Source of the DNA: CAZGNZ01 sp964527215
Lineage (GTDB): Bacteria > Fidelibacterota > Marinisomatia > SCGC-AAA003-L08 > JACNLC01
Length of the DNA stretch: 64,000 nt
NCBI GenBank assembly: GCA_964527215.1
Contig: CAZGNZ010000003.1
Location: forward strand, 80,905-144,904
Direction of reading: 5' to 3'
Within the stretch, counting starts at the first letter, position 1. Every line of letters starts with the position of its first letter. The translations under genes were made by a program, and so were the position numbers. The notes under the pieces are model-generated. The model was given only the letters and a program-made list of their open reading frames with translations. It had not been told where the DNA came from and did no database searches. Positions 1 to 9,077 of this stretch are shown here, piece after piece.

Positions 1-408
1 CTGGTACTGATCACGGCATCAGGCGGCGCGCGAATGCAGGAAGGGGCATACAGTCTGATGCAGATGGCCAAAACCAGTGCAAAACTGGCACAGTATGCTC
101 AGGACGGAGGGTTTTACATTGCCATTCTGACCAATCCGACGACCGGTGGTACAACTGCCAGCTTTGCAATGCTTGGAGATCTTATTTTTGCCGAGCCCAA
201 TTCGCTGATTGGGTTTGCAGGGGCACGGGTCATTAAACAGACAATCGGGGAGGACCTTCCGGAAGGATTTCAAAAAGCCGAATTTCTCCTTGAAAAGGGA
301 TTCCTGGATAATATTATACATCGCCGTGATTTAAAAAATGACCTTACCCGATTGTTCAGGATGTTTAATCAGGGGAATGATCCGGCCAAAACCGGATTCG
401 AAAATTAG
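1..408 (+). CDS. accD: Acetyl-CoA carboxylase carboxyltransferase subunit beta, C-terminal part
   Basis: The window opens inside this gene; 135 codons and the TAG stop are visible in frame 1. The reading SGGARMQEG near the start, then DPTTGG-like NPTTGGTTASFAMLGD, IGFAGARVI and LPEGFQKAEFLLEKG, is the signature order of the AccD carboxyltransferase core. AccD pairs with AccA to move the carboxyl group from carboxybiotin to acetyl-CoA, the first step of fatty-acid synthesis in the cytoplasm. The N-terminal zinc ribbon lies outside the window. The C-terminus ends shortly after the core, as usual. The 151 nt to the next gene show no clear terminator. Confidence 0.95.
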   Translation: MVLITASGGARMQEGAYSLMQMAKTSAKLAQYAQDGGFYIAILTNPTTGGTTASFAMLGDLIFAEPNSLIGFAGARVIKQTIGEDLPEGFQKAEFLLEKGFLDNIIHRRDLKNDLTRLFRMFNQGNDPAKTGFEN

Positions 409-559
409 ATTTCAGCAGTTGGCCTGATTGCAGCAAATTATCTTTTTCAGGAAACGTGTATGATGAAGTTGCCGAAGGTTTCCGGCCATAAGGATCAGCG
501 ACCGGCACTGTCGATGATGTGTTTCAGACAAATAGATTTACCAAAATCAGGATACGCTT

Positions 560-2104
560 ATGCAGCATAATCAGTTTATCGCCGTACTGGATTTCGGTTC
601 ACAATACACACAGCTGATTGCCCGGCGCATTCGGGAACACCATGTCTATTCCGAAATCCTTCCCTATGACACTGAGCCTGAAGAGCTGTTGAAACGAAAT
701 GTCGTTGCAATAATCCTGTCCGGCGGCCCGTCCAGTGTGTATGAAGATCAATCACCCCAGGTGCATCCGGATCTGTTCAATATGGACGTACCCATCCTGG
801 GTATCTGTTATGGAATGCAGCTTGTAATACAGCATTTCGGCGGCCGGGTTCAGTCAACTGGGAAAAGTGAATACGGATATGCCCGCATAAGTCCCAGCGA
901 TGATTCCCAGCTGCTTGCCAATTTTCATGATTCTTCACAAGTGTGGATGAGCCATGGAGATGCGGTTGACAGACTTGGGCAGGATATTGAAGTCATTGCA
1001 CATTCGGAAAACGAAGTTGTTGCAGCGGTCCGGGTAAAAAATCGTCCCGTTTTTGGCGTTCAGTTTCACCCTGAAGTGTCGCACACCCTGGAAGGAAATG
1101 TCCTGCTGTCTAATTTTCTCTTTCAGATCAGTCACTGCCGTCCTACCTGGACTCCCGCCAATTTTATTCAGGATGCAGTGGATGATATTCGGCAAAAAGT
1201 CGGCAAACGCCAGGTCATTGTCGGGTTAAGCGGCGGTGTTGATTCTTCTGTCGTAGGAACCCTGATGCACAAAGCTCTCGGAGATCGGTCAATATGCGTG
1301 TTTATCAATAATGGGCTGCTTCGGAAAAATGAAGTGGATCAGGTCATGGGATCATTGAAGGATGGCCTCGGCCTGAATATACATCTGGTGGATGATTCTG
1401 ATCTCTTTTTAAGTAAGCTGGAAGGAATCACTGAACCTGAACAAAAGAGAAAAATAATCGGCAATCAGTTCATTTATTCATTTCGGGACGCCACCCGCGG
1501 TCTTGGTGACTTTCCTTTCCTTGCCCAGGGAACCCTTTATCCCGATGTGATAGAGTCGGGCGGTTCCGGTCTGGGACCGGCAGCAACCATAAAGTCTCAT
1601 CATAACGTTGGCGGTCTGCCGGAAGATATGGATTTTGAGTTGATTGAACCCATCCGCGACCTGTTTAAAGATGAGGTCAGAAGGGTGGGGCGTGAACTTG
1701 GGCTGCCTGAATTTGTGCTGGAGCGTCACCCGTTCCCGGGACCCGGACTGGCGGTCCGGATTCTGGGTGCTGTTACAGAGAAACGACTGCAAATACTTCG
1801 GGAAGCAGATCACATTTTTATCGATGTTTTAAAAGAATCAGGTGAATATTATAACGTTTGGCAGGCGTTTGCGGTTCTTGTGCCGGTTAAAACTGTCGGG
1901 GTCATGGGAGATGCCCGAACATATGAAAATATTATTGCCCTGCGGGCTGTGACAAGTCTGGACGGAATGACGGCCGACTGGTATCACTTTCCGCCTGAAA
2001 TTTTGAAATTGTGCTCCAATCGTATTGTCAATGAGGTCAATGGGGTAAACCGGGTGGTCTATGACATCACCGGTAAACCGCCAGGCACCATCGAATGGGA
2101 GTAA
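560..2104 (+). CDS. guaA: GMP synthase (glutamine-hydrolysing)
   Basis: A 514-residue protein of normal family length. It converts XMP to GMP using glutamine and ATP in the cytoplasm. The N-terminal class I glutamine amidotransferase shows GICYGMQ with the catalytic Cys83 and a downstream FHPEVSHT with the catalytic His. The ATP-pyrophosphatase domain carries the P-loop SGGVDSS at about 224-230, and the protein ends in PPGTIEWE, the typical GuaA terminus. The ATG at 560 follows an AGGA at a suitable distance and gives the expected MxxxxIAVLDFGSQY start. It sits 23 nt before glmS and is probably cotranscribed with it. Confidence 0.98.
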   Translation: MQHNQFIAVLDFGSQYTQLIARRIREHHVYSEILPYDTEPEELLKRNVVAIILSGGPSSVYEDQSPQVHPDLFNMDVPILGICYGMQLVIQHFGGRVQSTGKSEYGYARISPSDDSQLLANFHDSSQVWMSHGDAVDRLGQDIEVIAHSENEVVAAVRVKNRPVFGVQFHPEVSHTLEGNVLLSNFLFQISHCRPTWTPANFIQDAVDDIRQKVGKRQVIVGLSGGVDSSVVGTLMHKALGDRSICVFINNGLLRKNEVDQVMGSLKDGLGLNIHLVDDSDLFLSKLEGITEPEQKRKIIGNQFIYSFRDATRGLGDFPFLAQGTLYPDVIESGGSGLGPAATIKSHHNVGGLPEDMDFELIEPIRDLFKDEVRRVGRELGLPEFVLERHPFPGPGLAVRILGAVTEKRLQILREADHIFIDVLKESGEYYNVWQAFAVLVPVKTVGVMGDARTYENIIALRAVTSLDGMTADWYHFPPEILKLCSNRIVNEVNGVNRVVYDITGKPPGTIEWE

Positions 2105-2127
2105 CTTTCTAACTTCTGAGGATTGTT

Positions 2128-3963
2128 ATGTGTGGTATAGTAGGATATATTGGCCATCGTGAGGCCAAAGATGTTATCATTAAGGGACTCCAGCGTCTGG
2201 AGTATCGGGGATACGACTCGGCAGGGATCGCAACTGCCGGCAACGGTCAGACGCGGGTTGTAAAGCGGAAAGGGAAAGTCACTGATCTGCTGAAAGCCCT
2301 TGAATCTGAACCGGTTAATGGATCGATCGGCATCGGACATACGCGATGGGCTACACATGGTGTTCCCAATGATATCAACGCTCATCCCCATTGTTCATCT
2401 GATGGAAAATTCAAAATAATCCATAATGGAATTATCGAGAATTATCTTTCCATTCGAATTTTTCTTGAAAATGAAGGTGTTGAATTCCAGTCAGAGACGG
2501 ATACTGAAGTTCTGGTTCAGCTTATCAGTTATCTGTACAACAAGGATGGTCTTGGATTTACCCAGGCGGTTCGAAGTGCACTGTCTGAAGTCGTCGGAGC
2601 GTATGGAATTGTGGTGATGTGCGATGATGAACCCGATGCGCTGGTTGCCGCCCGTTTCGGAAGTCCGCTGGTTTTTGGGATCGGTCAGGGTGAAATGATT
2701 ATCGCATCGGATACGTCTCCCATCATCGAATATACGCGCAACATCGTTTATCTCGATGAAGGTGAATTGGTTACAATTCGATCTGATGACTATGTTGTCC
2801 GCGATATCCAAAAAGATGAGACCGTTTCCAAGGAAACTGAGCTCATTGAGTATGATCTGGAGCAGATTGAAAAGGGTGGATACGATCATTTCATGCTGAA
2901 GGAAATATTTGAGCAGGAAATATCCATCACCGAAGCCACCCGGGGACGCATCGATTTTAAAAATGGCAAAGTGACTTTGGGCGGTATCCAGGATTGGCTG
3001 GTGAACATTGTCAGTGCAAACACCATTTTTATTACTGCCTGCGGAACCTCTTGGCACAGTGCACTCATTGGAGGATACTGTATCGAAGAGATGGTCGGGA
3101 TTCCGGTGAAAGTAGAGTATGCCTCTGAGTTCCGGTATCGTTCTGTTCCGGTGGATCACCGTTCAGTGGTGATTGCTATCAGTCAGTCAGGAGAAACTGC
3201 CGACACGTTGGCCGCAGTTCGAAAAGCAAACGAGCTGGGGGCATTGACACTGGGAGTGGTGAACGTCGTGGGAAGTTCAATCGCCCGGGAAACAGACTGC
3301 GGCGTCTATATCCATGCCGGTCCGGAAATCGGCGTGGCCTCCACAAAAGCCTTTACATCTCAGGTCATTGTTTTAACATTGATCTCAATGCTGCTGGCTC
3401 AGAATCGCGGGAAAGGCAACAATGAAATTCCTGAAATTCTGGAAGACGTGAATTCGATTCCGGAAAAAGTGAGTAAAATCCTGGCCCAGTCAGAGAAAAT
3501 CAAAAAAATTGCTGAGCACTATTATCGGGCAAAGAGTTTTCTGTATCTGGGGAGAGGATACCAGTTCCCGGTCGCTCTGGAAGGTGCTCTCAAGCTGAAG
3601 GAAATTTCTTACATCCATGCAGAAGGTTATCCGGCAGCGGAAATGAAACACGGACCCATTGCCCTGATAGATGAAGAAATGCCGACAGTGGTGATCGTGA
3701 CCAAACGGGGATATGATAAAATCATTTCAAATATTCAGGAAGTACGTGCCCGCGGCGGGAAGACAATCATTATTACTACGCGGTCGGCGGCAGAACTGAG
3801 ACAGTATTCGGACCATATTATCGAAATTCCGGGAATCCACACCTGCCTGTCCCCGCTGCTGACAACCATCCCTCTTCAGCTGCTGGCCTATCATATCGCG
3901 CTGTTAAAAAACTGTAATGTGGATCAGCCGAGAAACCTTGCCAAAAGCGTCACCGTGGAGTAA
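2128..3963 (+). CDS. glmS: Glutamine-fructose-6-phosphate aminotransferase (isomerising)
   Basis: At 611 residues this is full-length GlmS, which makes glucosamine-6-phosphate from fructose-6-phosphate and glutamine, the entry to peptidoglycan and LPS amino sugars. MCGIVGYIG places the catalytic Cys2 directly after the initiator Met, which fixes the start. HTRWATHG and HNGIIEN belong to the glutaminase domain. The two SIS domains carry SQSGETADT and ALEGALKLKEISYIHAEGY, and the C-terminus is NLAKSVTVE, the conserved catalytic tail. I see no glmS ribozyme-like leader in the 23 nt upstream. Confidence 0.98.
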   Translation: MCGIVGYIGHREAKDVIIKGLQRLEYRGYDSAGIATAGNGQTRVVKRKGKVTDLLKALESEPVNGSIGIGHTRWATHGVPNDINAHPHCSSDGKFKIIHNGIIENYLSIRIFLENEGVEFQSETDTEVLVQLISYLYNKDGLGFTQAVRSALSEVVGAYGIVVMCDDEPDALVAARFGSPLVFGIGQGEMIIASDTSPIIEYTRNIVYLDEGELVTIRSDDYVVRDIQKDETVSKETELIEYDLEQIEKGGYDHFMLKEIFEQEISITEATRGRIDFKNGKVTLGGIQDWLVNIVSANTIFITACGTSWHSALIGGYCIEEMVGIPVKVEYASEFRYRSVPVDHRSVVIAISQSGETADTLAAVRKANELGALTLGVVNVVGSSIARETDCGVYIHAGPEIGVASTKAFTSQVIVLTLISMLLAQNRGKGNNEIPEILEDVNSIPEKVSKILAQSEKIKKIAEHYYRAKSFLYLGRGYQFPVALEGALKLKEISYIHAEGYPAAEMKHGPIALIDEEMPTVVIVTKRGYDKIISNIQEVRARGGKTIIITTRSAAELRQYSDHIIEIPGIHTCLSPLLTTIPLQLLAYHIALLKNCNVDQPRNLAKSVTVE

Positions 3964-3971
3964 TACGATTC

Positions 3972-4646
3972 TTGAGTGCTCATTTTGAATTTTCTCAGTG
4001 GGGCGGTGATGCCTGTTTTGCTGTTATGACCCGGAAGATAAGTTCAGACCGAACAATTATTACCCGTAAGCAGGCCATTGAATATTTTGGATTTCAACCG
4101 GATTTGGTTGCGGTCCCGGAACAGGTGCATTCAAATGTTGTGCGTTGGATCAACCGAGGCGGACATTATCCCCGGACAGACGGATTGATCACGTCAGAGC
4201 CCGGACTGATTCTGTCTTTGCAGACCGCAGACTGCGTTCCGGTATTCATCAGAACATCCGGCAGCAGTATCCGCGGCCTGATTCATGCCGGGTGGCGGGG
4301 AACAGCCTTCGGAATCATTGAAAATATGATCGTCCAGCTGCAGAAACACAACGTTGGGTTAAAGGATATTCATGTATTTCTCGGTCCTTCCGTTCAAGCC
4401 AATAATTATCAAGTTGATGAGGATGTTGCAAAATATTTTCAGGCTGAATTCCGGATACAGGATCACTCGAAATGGCATGTTGACATCCCCGGACAGATAA
4501 CGGCAGACTTTATTAGATTCGGAATTTCAGAAAACCACATTGTTTCCAGCGGAATCTGTACATTCGACAACGGAGATTGCCACAGCTTCAGAAGAGATGG
4601 TGAGGATGCAGGACGCATGTATTCATTTATTGGAGAAAGGGTATGA
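3972..4646 (+). CDS. pgeF: PgeF/YfiH-type purine nucleoside phosphorylase (laccase-domain, peptidoglycan editing)
   Basis: A 224-residue member of the Cu-oxidase_4/YfiH family, soluble enzymes now known to act as purine nucleoside phosphorylases/adenosine deaminases and to edit peptidoglycan precursors. The zinc-site motifs are visible: EQVHSN (His), QTADCVPV (Cys) and HAGWRG (His). The chosen start is TTG at 3972, 8 nt after glmS. The next in-frame ATG at 4026 would cut the beta strand that precedes the family's TTRxGG-like segment (here VMTRKISSD). The 3' end overlaps uppP by 4 nt (ATGA), so the two are translationally coupled. Confidence 0.88.
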   Translation: MSAHFEFSQWGGDACFAVMTRKISSDRTIITRKQAIEYFGFQPDLVAVPEQVHSNVVRWINRGGHYPRTDGLITSEPGLILSLQTADCVPVFIRTSGSSIRGLIHAGWRGTAFGIIENMIVQLQKHNVGLKDIHVFLGPSVQANNYQVDEDVAKYFQAEFRIQDHSKWHVDIPGQITADFIRFGISENHIVSSGICTFDNGDCHSFRRDGEDAGRMYSFIGERV

Positions 4647-5425
4647 ATTGGCAGGATAGTGCGGTACTTGGTCTTCTGCAGGCAGTGACGGAATTTCTGC
4701 CCATCAGCAGCTCAGGTCATCTGGTGCTCGGCAAAAATATTCTGGGGCTTTCAACTCCGGGAACAGTGATGGAAGTTGTACTTCACATGGGGACGCTGCT
4801 GAGCATACTCATTTATTACTGGAAGGATGTTTCAAAGTTGGCGGTTCGTTTTTGTTCAAAATCCGGCGGCCAATCTCGGTTTTTTGTGTTTCTGATAGCA
4901 GTCGCCACGGTACCTGCCATTGTTATCGGATTTGGATTTGAAACTCATATAGACGAACTTTACAGCAATCCAAGATATCTCTGGGTTGTTTCTTTTGCAT
5001 TAATATTTTCCGGAATGGTACTCTTTTTCACTAAATACCTGAAACAGGGTACCAGATGTGAACCGGATATCCGGTCTGCAATTCTGATTGGACTGGCGCA
5101 GTCCCTGGCCATACTGCCGGGTATTTCCAGATCGGGGCTGACCATCTCAACCGGTCTTTATCTTGGATTGAATCGTGAAGAAGCGGCCCGTTTTTCCTTT
5201 CTGATGGCAATTCCCGTATTATTCGGAGCAGGTTTGCTGAAACTGAAAGAAATCCCCGGACTTCTGGATGGCAGCAGTTTTGCGGCGGTTCTCATAGGTT
5301 TCATTACATCTGCAGCTGGTGGCGTGTGCATGGTGATACTGTTGGTAAAAATGCTGACAAAACAGAAATTCTGGATGTTCTCGATATACTGCTGGATTGT
5401 TGGACTTCTCAGTCTGGTGCTTTAG
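4643..5425 (+). CDS. uppP: Undecaprenyl-diphosphatase UppP/BacA
   Basis: A 260-residue polytopic inner-membrane phosphatase that recycles undecaprenyl pyrophosphate to the monophosphate lipid carrier for peptidoglycan and surface polysaccharides. The family hallmarks are EFLPISSSGH at residues 17-26 and the second motif PGISRSGLTIS near residue 160; both face the active site. About eight hydrophobic segments are readable. The ATG overlaps the pgeF stop, and holA follows after 6 nt, so this is an operon. Length matches the family. Confidence 0.96.
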   Translation: MNWQDSAVLGLLQAVTEFLPISSSGHLVLGKNILGLSTPGTVMEVVLHMGTLLSILIYYWKDVSKLAVRFCSKSGGQSRFFVFLIAVATVPAIVIGFGFETHIDELYSNPRYLWVVSFALIFSGMVLFFTKYLKQGTRCEPDIRSAILIGLAQSLAILPGISRSGLTISTGLYLGLNREEAARFSFLMAIPVLFGAGLLKLKEIPGLLDGSSFAAVLIGFITSAAGGVCMVILLVKMLTKQKFWMFSIYCWIVGLLSLVL

Positions 5426-5431
5426 GATATT

Positions 5432-6421
5432 ATGACTGATAAGCATACAATAGGGCAGGTAATACGGCAGATTCACAGTGACAGTATTGCACCCGTTTAT
5501 TTCCTGATGGGTGAAGATGCCTGTCTTCAGGATTTTCTGATCAGAACCGTATCTGACCAGTTTCTAAAAAAGGGTGGAATTCGACGGTTTTTCTCGATGG
5601 ATGATGATCAGGAATCAGAACTATTTTCGGAACTTTCATCATACTCGCTCTTTGAGGACCGCAATCTATTTATCGTCAGACAAATTAGAAAATTTTCACA
5701 ACAGAGCCGACAGGAATTGAAAGAGTATATCCAGTCTCCGAAAAAAAGTAACTGTCTGGTATTAATCAATGAGCAGTTTGACCGCAGTAATAAGTTTCTG
5801 TTGCAGCTGATGGAAAGTACTGCATTTGTTGACACCCGTCCTCCTTTTTCCAGAAAATTCAAGGAATGGGTCCAATATATGGCCCGAACCAAAAACATTC
5901 AGACAGATGATAACGCAGTTGAGCTGCTCATGGAAATGCATGGAGACTCCATAGCAAATGTGGTCAATGAACTTGAGAAACTTGCTATTTCCGTGGACGA
6001 GGGCAAAGCAATCACAAGAGAGGTTGTCGAAGCCGTTTCCAGTCATCAGCGAGAGTTTCAGGTCTGGCAGCTGGTGGATGCCCTGGGGAAAAAGGATTTG
6101 AAGCTGTCGATGAGGATTTTCAACTCGCTGGTGAACAGTGGTATTCAAATACCTCTGTTAACCATAAATTTAGCCAACCTGTTTCATCAGATTTTATGGA
6201 AGAAAATGGGAAGCAGCCCTCAAAGAGGTTACACAGGACTCAACAAGATACTGACCAGCCGACTCGACAGCTATTCCAGGGGCTTCAGTTCTGAGGATGT
6301 TGAGGGCATACTGGCCCATCTTAGAAAAGTTGATCTGCTTTCAAAAACGACGTCACAGCCGGTTCAGGCAGTTTTGACTCCGTTAATATTTGAAATTTGC
6401 GAAGGAATTCATGCCCGATAA
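5432..6421 (+). CDS. holA: DNA polymerase III subunit delta
   Basis: A 329-residue protein with the layout of HolA, the clamp-loader subunit that opens the beta clamp. The N-terminal segment PVYFLMGEDACLQD replaces the Walker A of related AAA proteins, and a C-terminal collar region of about 110 residues follows the FQVWQLVDALGKKD segment typical of HolA. Family sequences are poorly conserved, so the call rests on these segments, length and position. Its 3' end runs 11 nt into the following sigma-factor gene. Confidence 0.88.
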   Translation: MTDKHTIGQVIRQIHSDSIAPVYFLMGEDACLQDFLIRTVSDQFLKKGGIRRFFSMDDDQESELFSELSSYSLFEDRNLFIVRQIRKFSQQSRQELKEYIQSPKKSNCLVLINEQFDRSNKFLLQLMESTAFVDTRPPFSRKFKEWVQYMARTKNIQTDDNAVELLMEMHGDSIANVVNELEKLAISVDEGKAITREVVEAVSSHQREFQVWQLVDALGKKDLKLSMRIFNSLVNSGIQIPLLTINLANLFHQILWKKMGSSPQRGYTGLNKILTSRLDSYSRGFSSEDVEGILAHLRKVDLLSKTTSQPVQAVLTPLIFEICEGIHAR

Positions 6422-6974
6422 CAGATTTACGGATGAAGAATTGATCGCCCGATTTCAGGAAGGTGATATCCGGGCGTATAATGAAATTGTCCATCGATAT
6501 AAGGACAAACTGCTCAGTTTTGTCTATCGATTTCTGGGTGATTACACCCGTGCGGAAGATCTGGTTCAGGATACTCTGCTGAAAGTCTACACTCATAAAT
6601 ATGCATACCAGGAAATTGCGAAATTTTCTACCTGGCTTTACACAATTGCCGGAAACCTGGCCCGTACTGAACTGCGCAAACTGAAACGACGGAAAACCTA
6701 TTCAATCTCTGATGTCAGCTACGAAGACCGGGAGTATGAAATTCCCGTTGAGCACGATCCCGGTGATCATGCCGCATCTTCAAACTTCACACGAAATCTT
6801 CAGAAGGCTTTGAACCAGCTGCCGCCTGATTTTAAAACAATGATCATTTTAAGAGATATCCAGGAACTTTCATACGAAGACATCAGTAGTATCGTAGCTG
6901 TTCCAATCGGGACAGTGAAATCCCGCATCAACCGGGGACGGTTAAAACTTCAGAAACTGTTAAAGCAAAAGTAG
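6411..6974 (+). CDS. ECF-type RNA polymerase sigma factor (sigma-E/RpoE-like)
   Basis: About 187 residues with region 2 (EDLVQDTLLKVY, followed by FSTWLYTIAGN) and region 4 (ELSYEDISSIV, then GTVKSRINRGR), a standard group 4 sigma factor. A TTG-initiated reading from 6390 is possible, but ATG 6411 has a GAAGGA ribosome site four bases upstream and gives the usual short head before ELIARFQEGD. The gene overlaps holA by 11 nt and is followed 17 nt later by a zinc-binding anti-sigma gene, the usual pairing. It likely controls an envelope-stress response; its targets are not visible here. Confidence 0.93.
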   Translation: MPDNRFTDEELIARFQEGDIRAYNEIVHRYKDKLLSFVYRFLGDYTRAEDLVQDTLLKVYTHKYAYQEIAKFSTWLYTIAGNLARTELRKLKRRKTYSISDVSYEDREYEIPVEHDPGDHAASSNFTRNLQKALNQLPPDFKTMIILRDIQELSYEDISSIVAVPIGTVKSRINRGRLKLQKLLKQK

Positions 6975-6991
6975 GAGGGTGACAATCCTGA

Positions 6992-7543
6992 ATGAATTGC
7001 TACGATTTTGAGAACTACATATCCGCCTATCTGGACGGTGATCTTAAACCAAATCAGCGCAAAGAATTTACAGAACATAAATCCGCATGCGCAGCCTGCC
7101 AGGAAAAACTGGATGACATCAGGGAAATGCTTTCAGCCATGAACCAAGTTGGCGAAGTAAAAACATCCCCCGATTTTATGAGCAGCCTCCAGCAGAAAAT
7201 CGATGACTATGAATCCGGAAAAACATCGCTTGTTCACCGAATACTGTCATTCAGGCCGTTCGGACTTGAGCCTTTGCCCGCTATCGGGTTTGCAGCAGCC
7301 ATCCTGCTGATGACCTTGTCCACTATTATGATATTTAATTCAGACCGGGTGCCCAATATTGATTTTAATCAGCTGTCTCACAAGCAGCAGCAGATTAACA
7401 GTCTAAAGGGTCAGCCAAATCTGAATCAACCCGGAAGCGGATTGTATGCCGGTCAAACCGACACCACCGCTGCGGACAGTGCTTTAAGAGATCCCAACAA
7501 CTTTGATAATATCCAATTTGTTAATCAGCAGGGAAATCCCTGA
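6992..7543 (+). CDS. Membrane-bound zinc-finger anti-sigma factor
   Basis: A 183-residue protein. Residues 1-40 hold a ZAS/zf-HC2 domain with His29-x3-Cys33-x2-Cys36, which binds zinc and clamps the partner ECF sigma factor at the inner membrane. One transmembrane segment lies at about residues 92-112, leaving a roughly 70-residue, Gln/Asn-rich periplasmic tail. The gene follows the sigma gene by 17 nt with a GGAGGGTG ribosome site, so the two form a regulatory operon. The tail has no recognisable sensor domain; release probably depends on regulated proteolysis, which is inferred from the family. Confidence 0.88.
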   Translation: MNCYDFENYISAYLDGDLKPNQRKEFTEHKSACAACQEKLDDIREMLSAMNQVGEVKTSPDFMSSLQQKIDDYESGKTSLVHRILSFRPFGLEPLPAIGFAAAILLMTLSTIMIFNSDRVPNIDFNQLSHKQQQINSLKGQPNLNQPGSGLYAGQTDTTAADSALRDPNNFDNIQFVNQQGNP

Positions 7544-7693
7544 TAGCAGCAAATGATGGAGAAGTATTGCTGGGATAATTACTTCGGGTTACCGTAACAT
7601 TTCCAATGTGCTTTTACTCGGATTTAGAAAATTACCTCAATCCTGATTCCGGTAAAGCAAACTGTTGAAAGTCATTACTAAGGAAAACTATTC

Positions 7694-7885
7694 ATGGCCA
7701 AGAAACAAACCTTTGGTGATAAAGTCAAAGCCGGTAAAAAAAGCGGACCTCAGAAAGTGTATGTAAAGGTTGTGCGTTCCCTCAAAACCAAAGACCAGCA
7801 GGGCGTCAGATTTGCTGAAGAAATGATTGGTATTCCCGCAGAGGAAAATGTAAAATCATATTTAGAAAATCAGCTGACAAAATAA
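7694..7885 (+). CDS. Small basic conserved protein (DUF4295-like)
   Basis: A 63-residue lysine-rich protein starting MAKKQTFGDKVKAG. The core KVYVKVVRSLKT...FAEEMIGIP...NVKSYL resembles the pattern of DUF4295, a short protein of Bacteroidota often found among ribosomal protein genes, but that match is from memory and not proven. An AAGGAAAACT ribosome site precedes the ATG. It lies 150 nt after the anti-sigma gene and is closed 20 nt downstream by a strong terminator, so it is probably the last gene or a monocistronic, well-expressed unit. Confidence 0.75.
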   Translation: MAKKQTFGDKVKAGKKSGPQKVYVKVVRSLKTKDQQGVRFAEEMIGIPAEENVKSYLENQLTK

Positions 7886-7905
7886 GCCTGATTTTCCTGA
7901 GAATT

Positions 7906-7933
7906 ATAGGAGGGTACGCCCTCCTATTTTTTT
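7906..7933 (+). terminator. Rho-independent terminator
   Basis: A perfect 9-bp stem (ATAGGAGGG pairing with CCCTCCTAT) closes a TACG tetraloop and runs into a tract of seven T. It lies 20 nt after the stop of the small basic protein and ends the upstream transcription unit. Confidence 0.95.
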
Positions 7934-8123
7934 ATCCGATTTCCTTGCTATCTGGAATAGTGATTTACGAATTTACCCGACAGCAAAACAGCGTCATTCA
8001 TGTGATTTTGCATCATTTCTCCCCTACCAGAATGATGTCTCATTGATGTATTATACAGGGTTGTTTTTGCTGCCGTTTCAAAAATAACAGAGACTTATTC
8101 CAACAATTTCCGTTGAGATATTA

Positions 8124-9077
8124 ATGACAAACCAACCGCCCCTTGTATCTGTTGTTATTCCAGTATTGGATGAAGCCGGTTCTCTGCCGACGCTGTATCA
8201 ACAGCTGAATGATGTGCTGGCACAATATGATGACTGGGAATTGCTTTTCATAGATGACGGCAGCCGGGATGAATCTGTTGCCATCATTGAACAGTTCATT
8301 GAGACCGACTCACATGTAAAACTGATCAAGTTCTTCAAGAACTACGGAAAAGCGGATGCACTGGCGGCCGGTTTTCGGGAAGCTGCCGGGACGTTTGTCA
8401 TTACAATGGATGCTGATCTGCAGGATGATCCGATTGAAATCCCCCGACTGATACAGAAACTGGAAGACGGTTGGGATATGGTGTCCGGATGGAAAAAAGT
8501 CAGGCATGATCCCATTGGAAAGCGCTTTCCGTCAAAAGTATGGAATTTGATGACAAGGCTGATGACGGGAATTGCCATCCATGACTTCAACTGCGGCTTG
8601 AAAGCCTATCGTTCTGAGGTGGTAAAATCATTGGATTTGTATGGCGGTCTTCATCGGTATATTCCAGCGCTTGCAAAGCAAAAGGGGTTTTCCGTAACAG
8701 AAATTGCCGTCAACCACCGACCACGCGTCCACGGTGAAACCAAGTATCACGGATCACGGTTTTTTCATGGTTTTTTTGATTTGGTCACAGTGCTTTTTAT
8801 TGGAAACTTCTTTTCCCGACCCATGCATTTCTTTGGGTTTATCGGTTTCTTTCTGTCAGCCATCGGTATCGTCATCAATCTGTATCTGACAATTGGCTGG
8901 TTTCAGGGAATCTGGATCGGAAATAGACCGGTGTTCTTTCTCGGAATTCTGCTCCTGATTGTCGGAATACAGTTTATTTCTCTGGGCCTGCTGGGAGAGA
9001 TGCTGATCAAATCCACCCGGCGCGATGAAAAACGGATCCAGTATGTGAAATCAGGCAGTACCACCTTATGCGATTAG
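8124..9077 (+). CDS. Family 2 glycosyltransferase, polyprenyl-phosphate sugar synthase type (GtrB/DPM1-like)
   Basis: A 317-residue enzyme. The cytoplasmic GT-A domain (about 1-225) shows VSVVIPVLDEAGSL, the DDGSRDES nucleotide-binding loop, the metal-binding DADLQDDP and HRPRVHGETKY. Two transmembrane helices follow (about 230-255 and 265-290), the layout of enzymes that load glucose, mannose or another sugar onto undecaprenyl phosphate. It opens a run of five genes with overlapping ends and so likely provides a lipid-linked sugar donor for a surface glycan. The exact sugar cannot be read from sequence. Confidence 0.92.
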   Translation: MTNQPPLVSVVIPVLDEAGSLPTLYQQLNDVLAQYDDWELLFIDDGSRDESVAIIEQFIETDSHVKLIKFFKNYGKADALAAGFREAAGTFVITMDADLQDDPIEIPRLIQKLEDGWDMVSGWKKVRHDPIGKRFPSKVWNLMTRLMTGIAIHDFNCGLKAYRSEVVKSLDLYGGLHRYIPALAKQKGFSVTEIAVNHRPRVHGETKYHGSRFFHGFFDLVTVLFIGNFFSRPMHFFGFIGFFLSAIGIVINLYLTIGWFQGIWIGNRPVFFLGILLLIVGIQFISLGLLGEMLIKSTRRDEKRIQYVKSGSTTLCD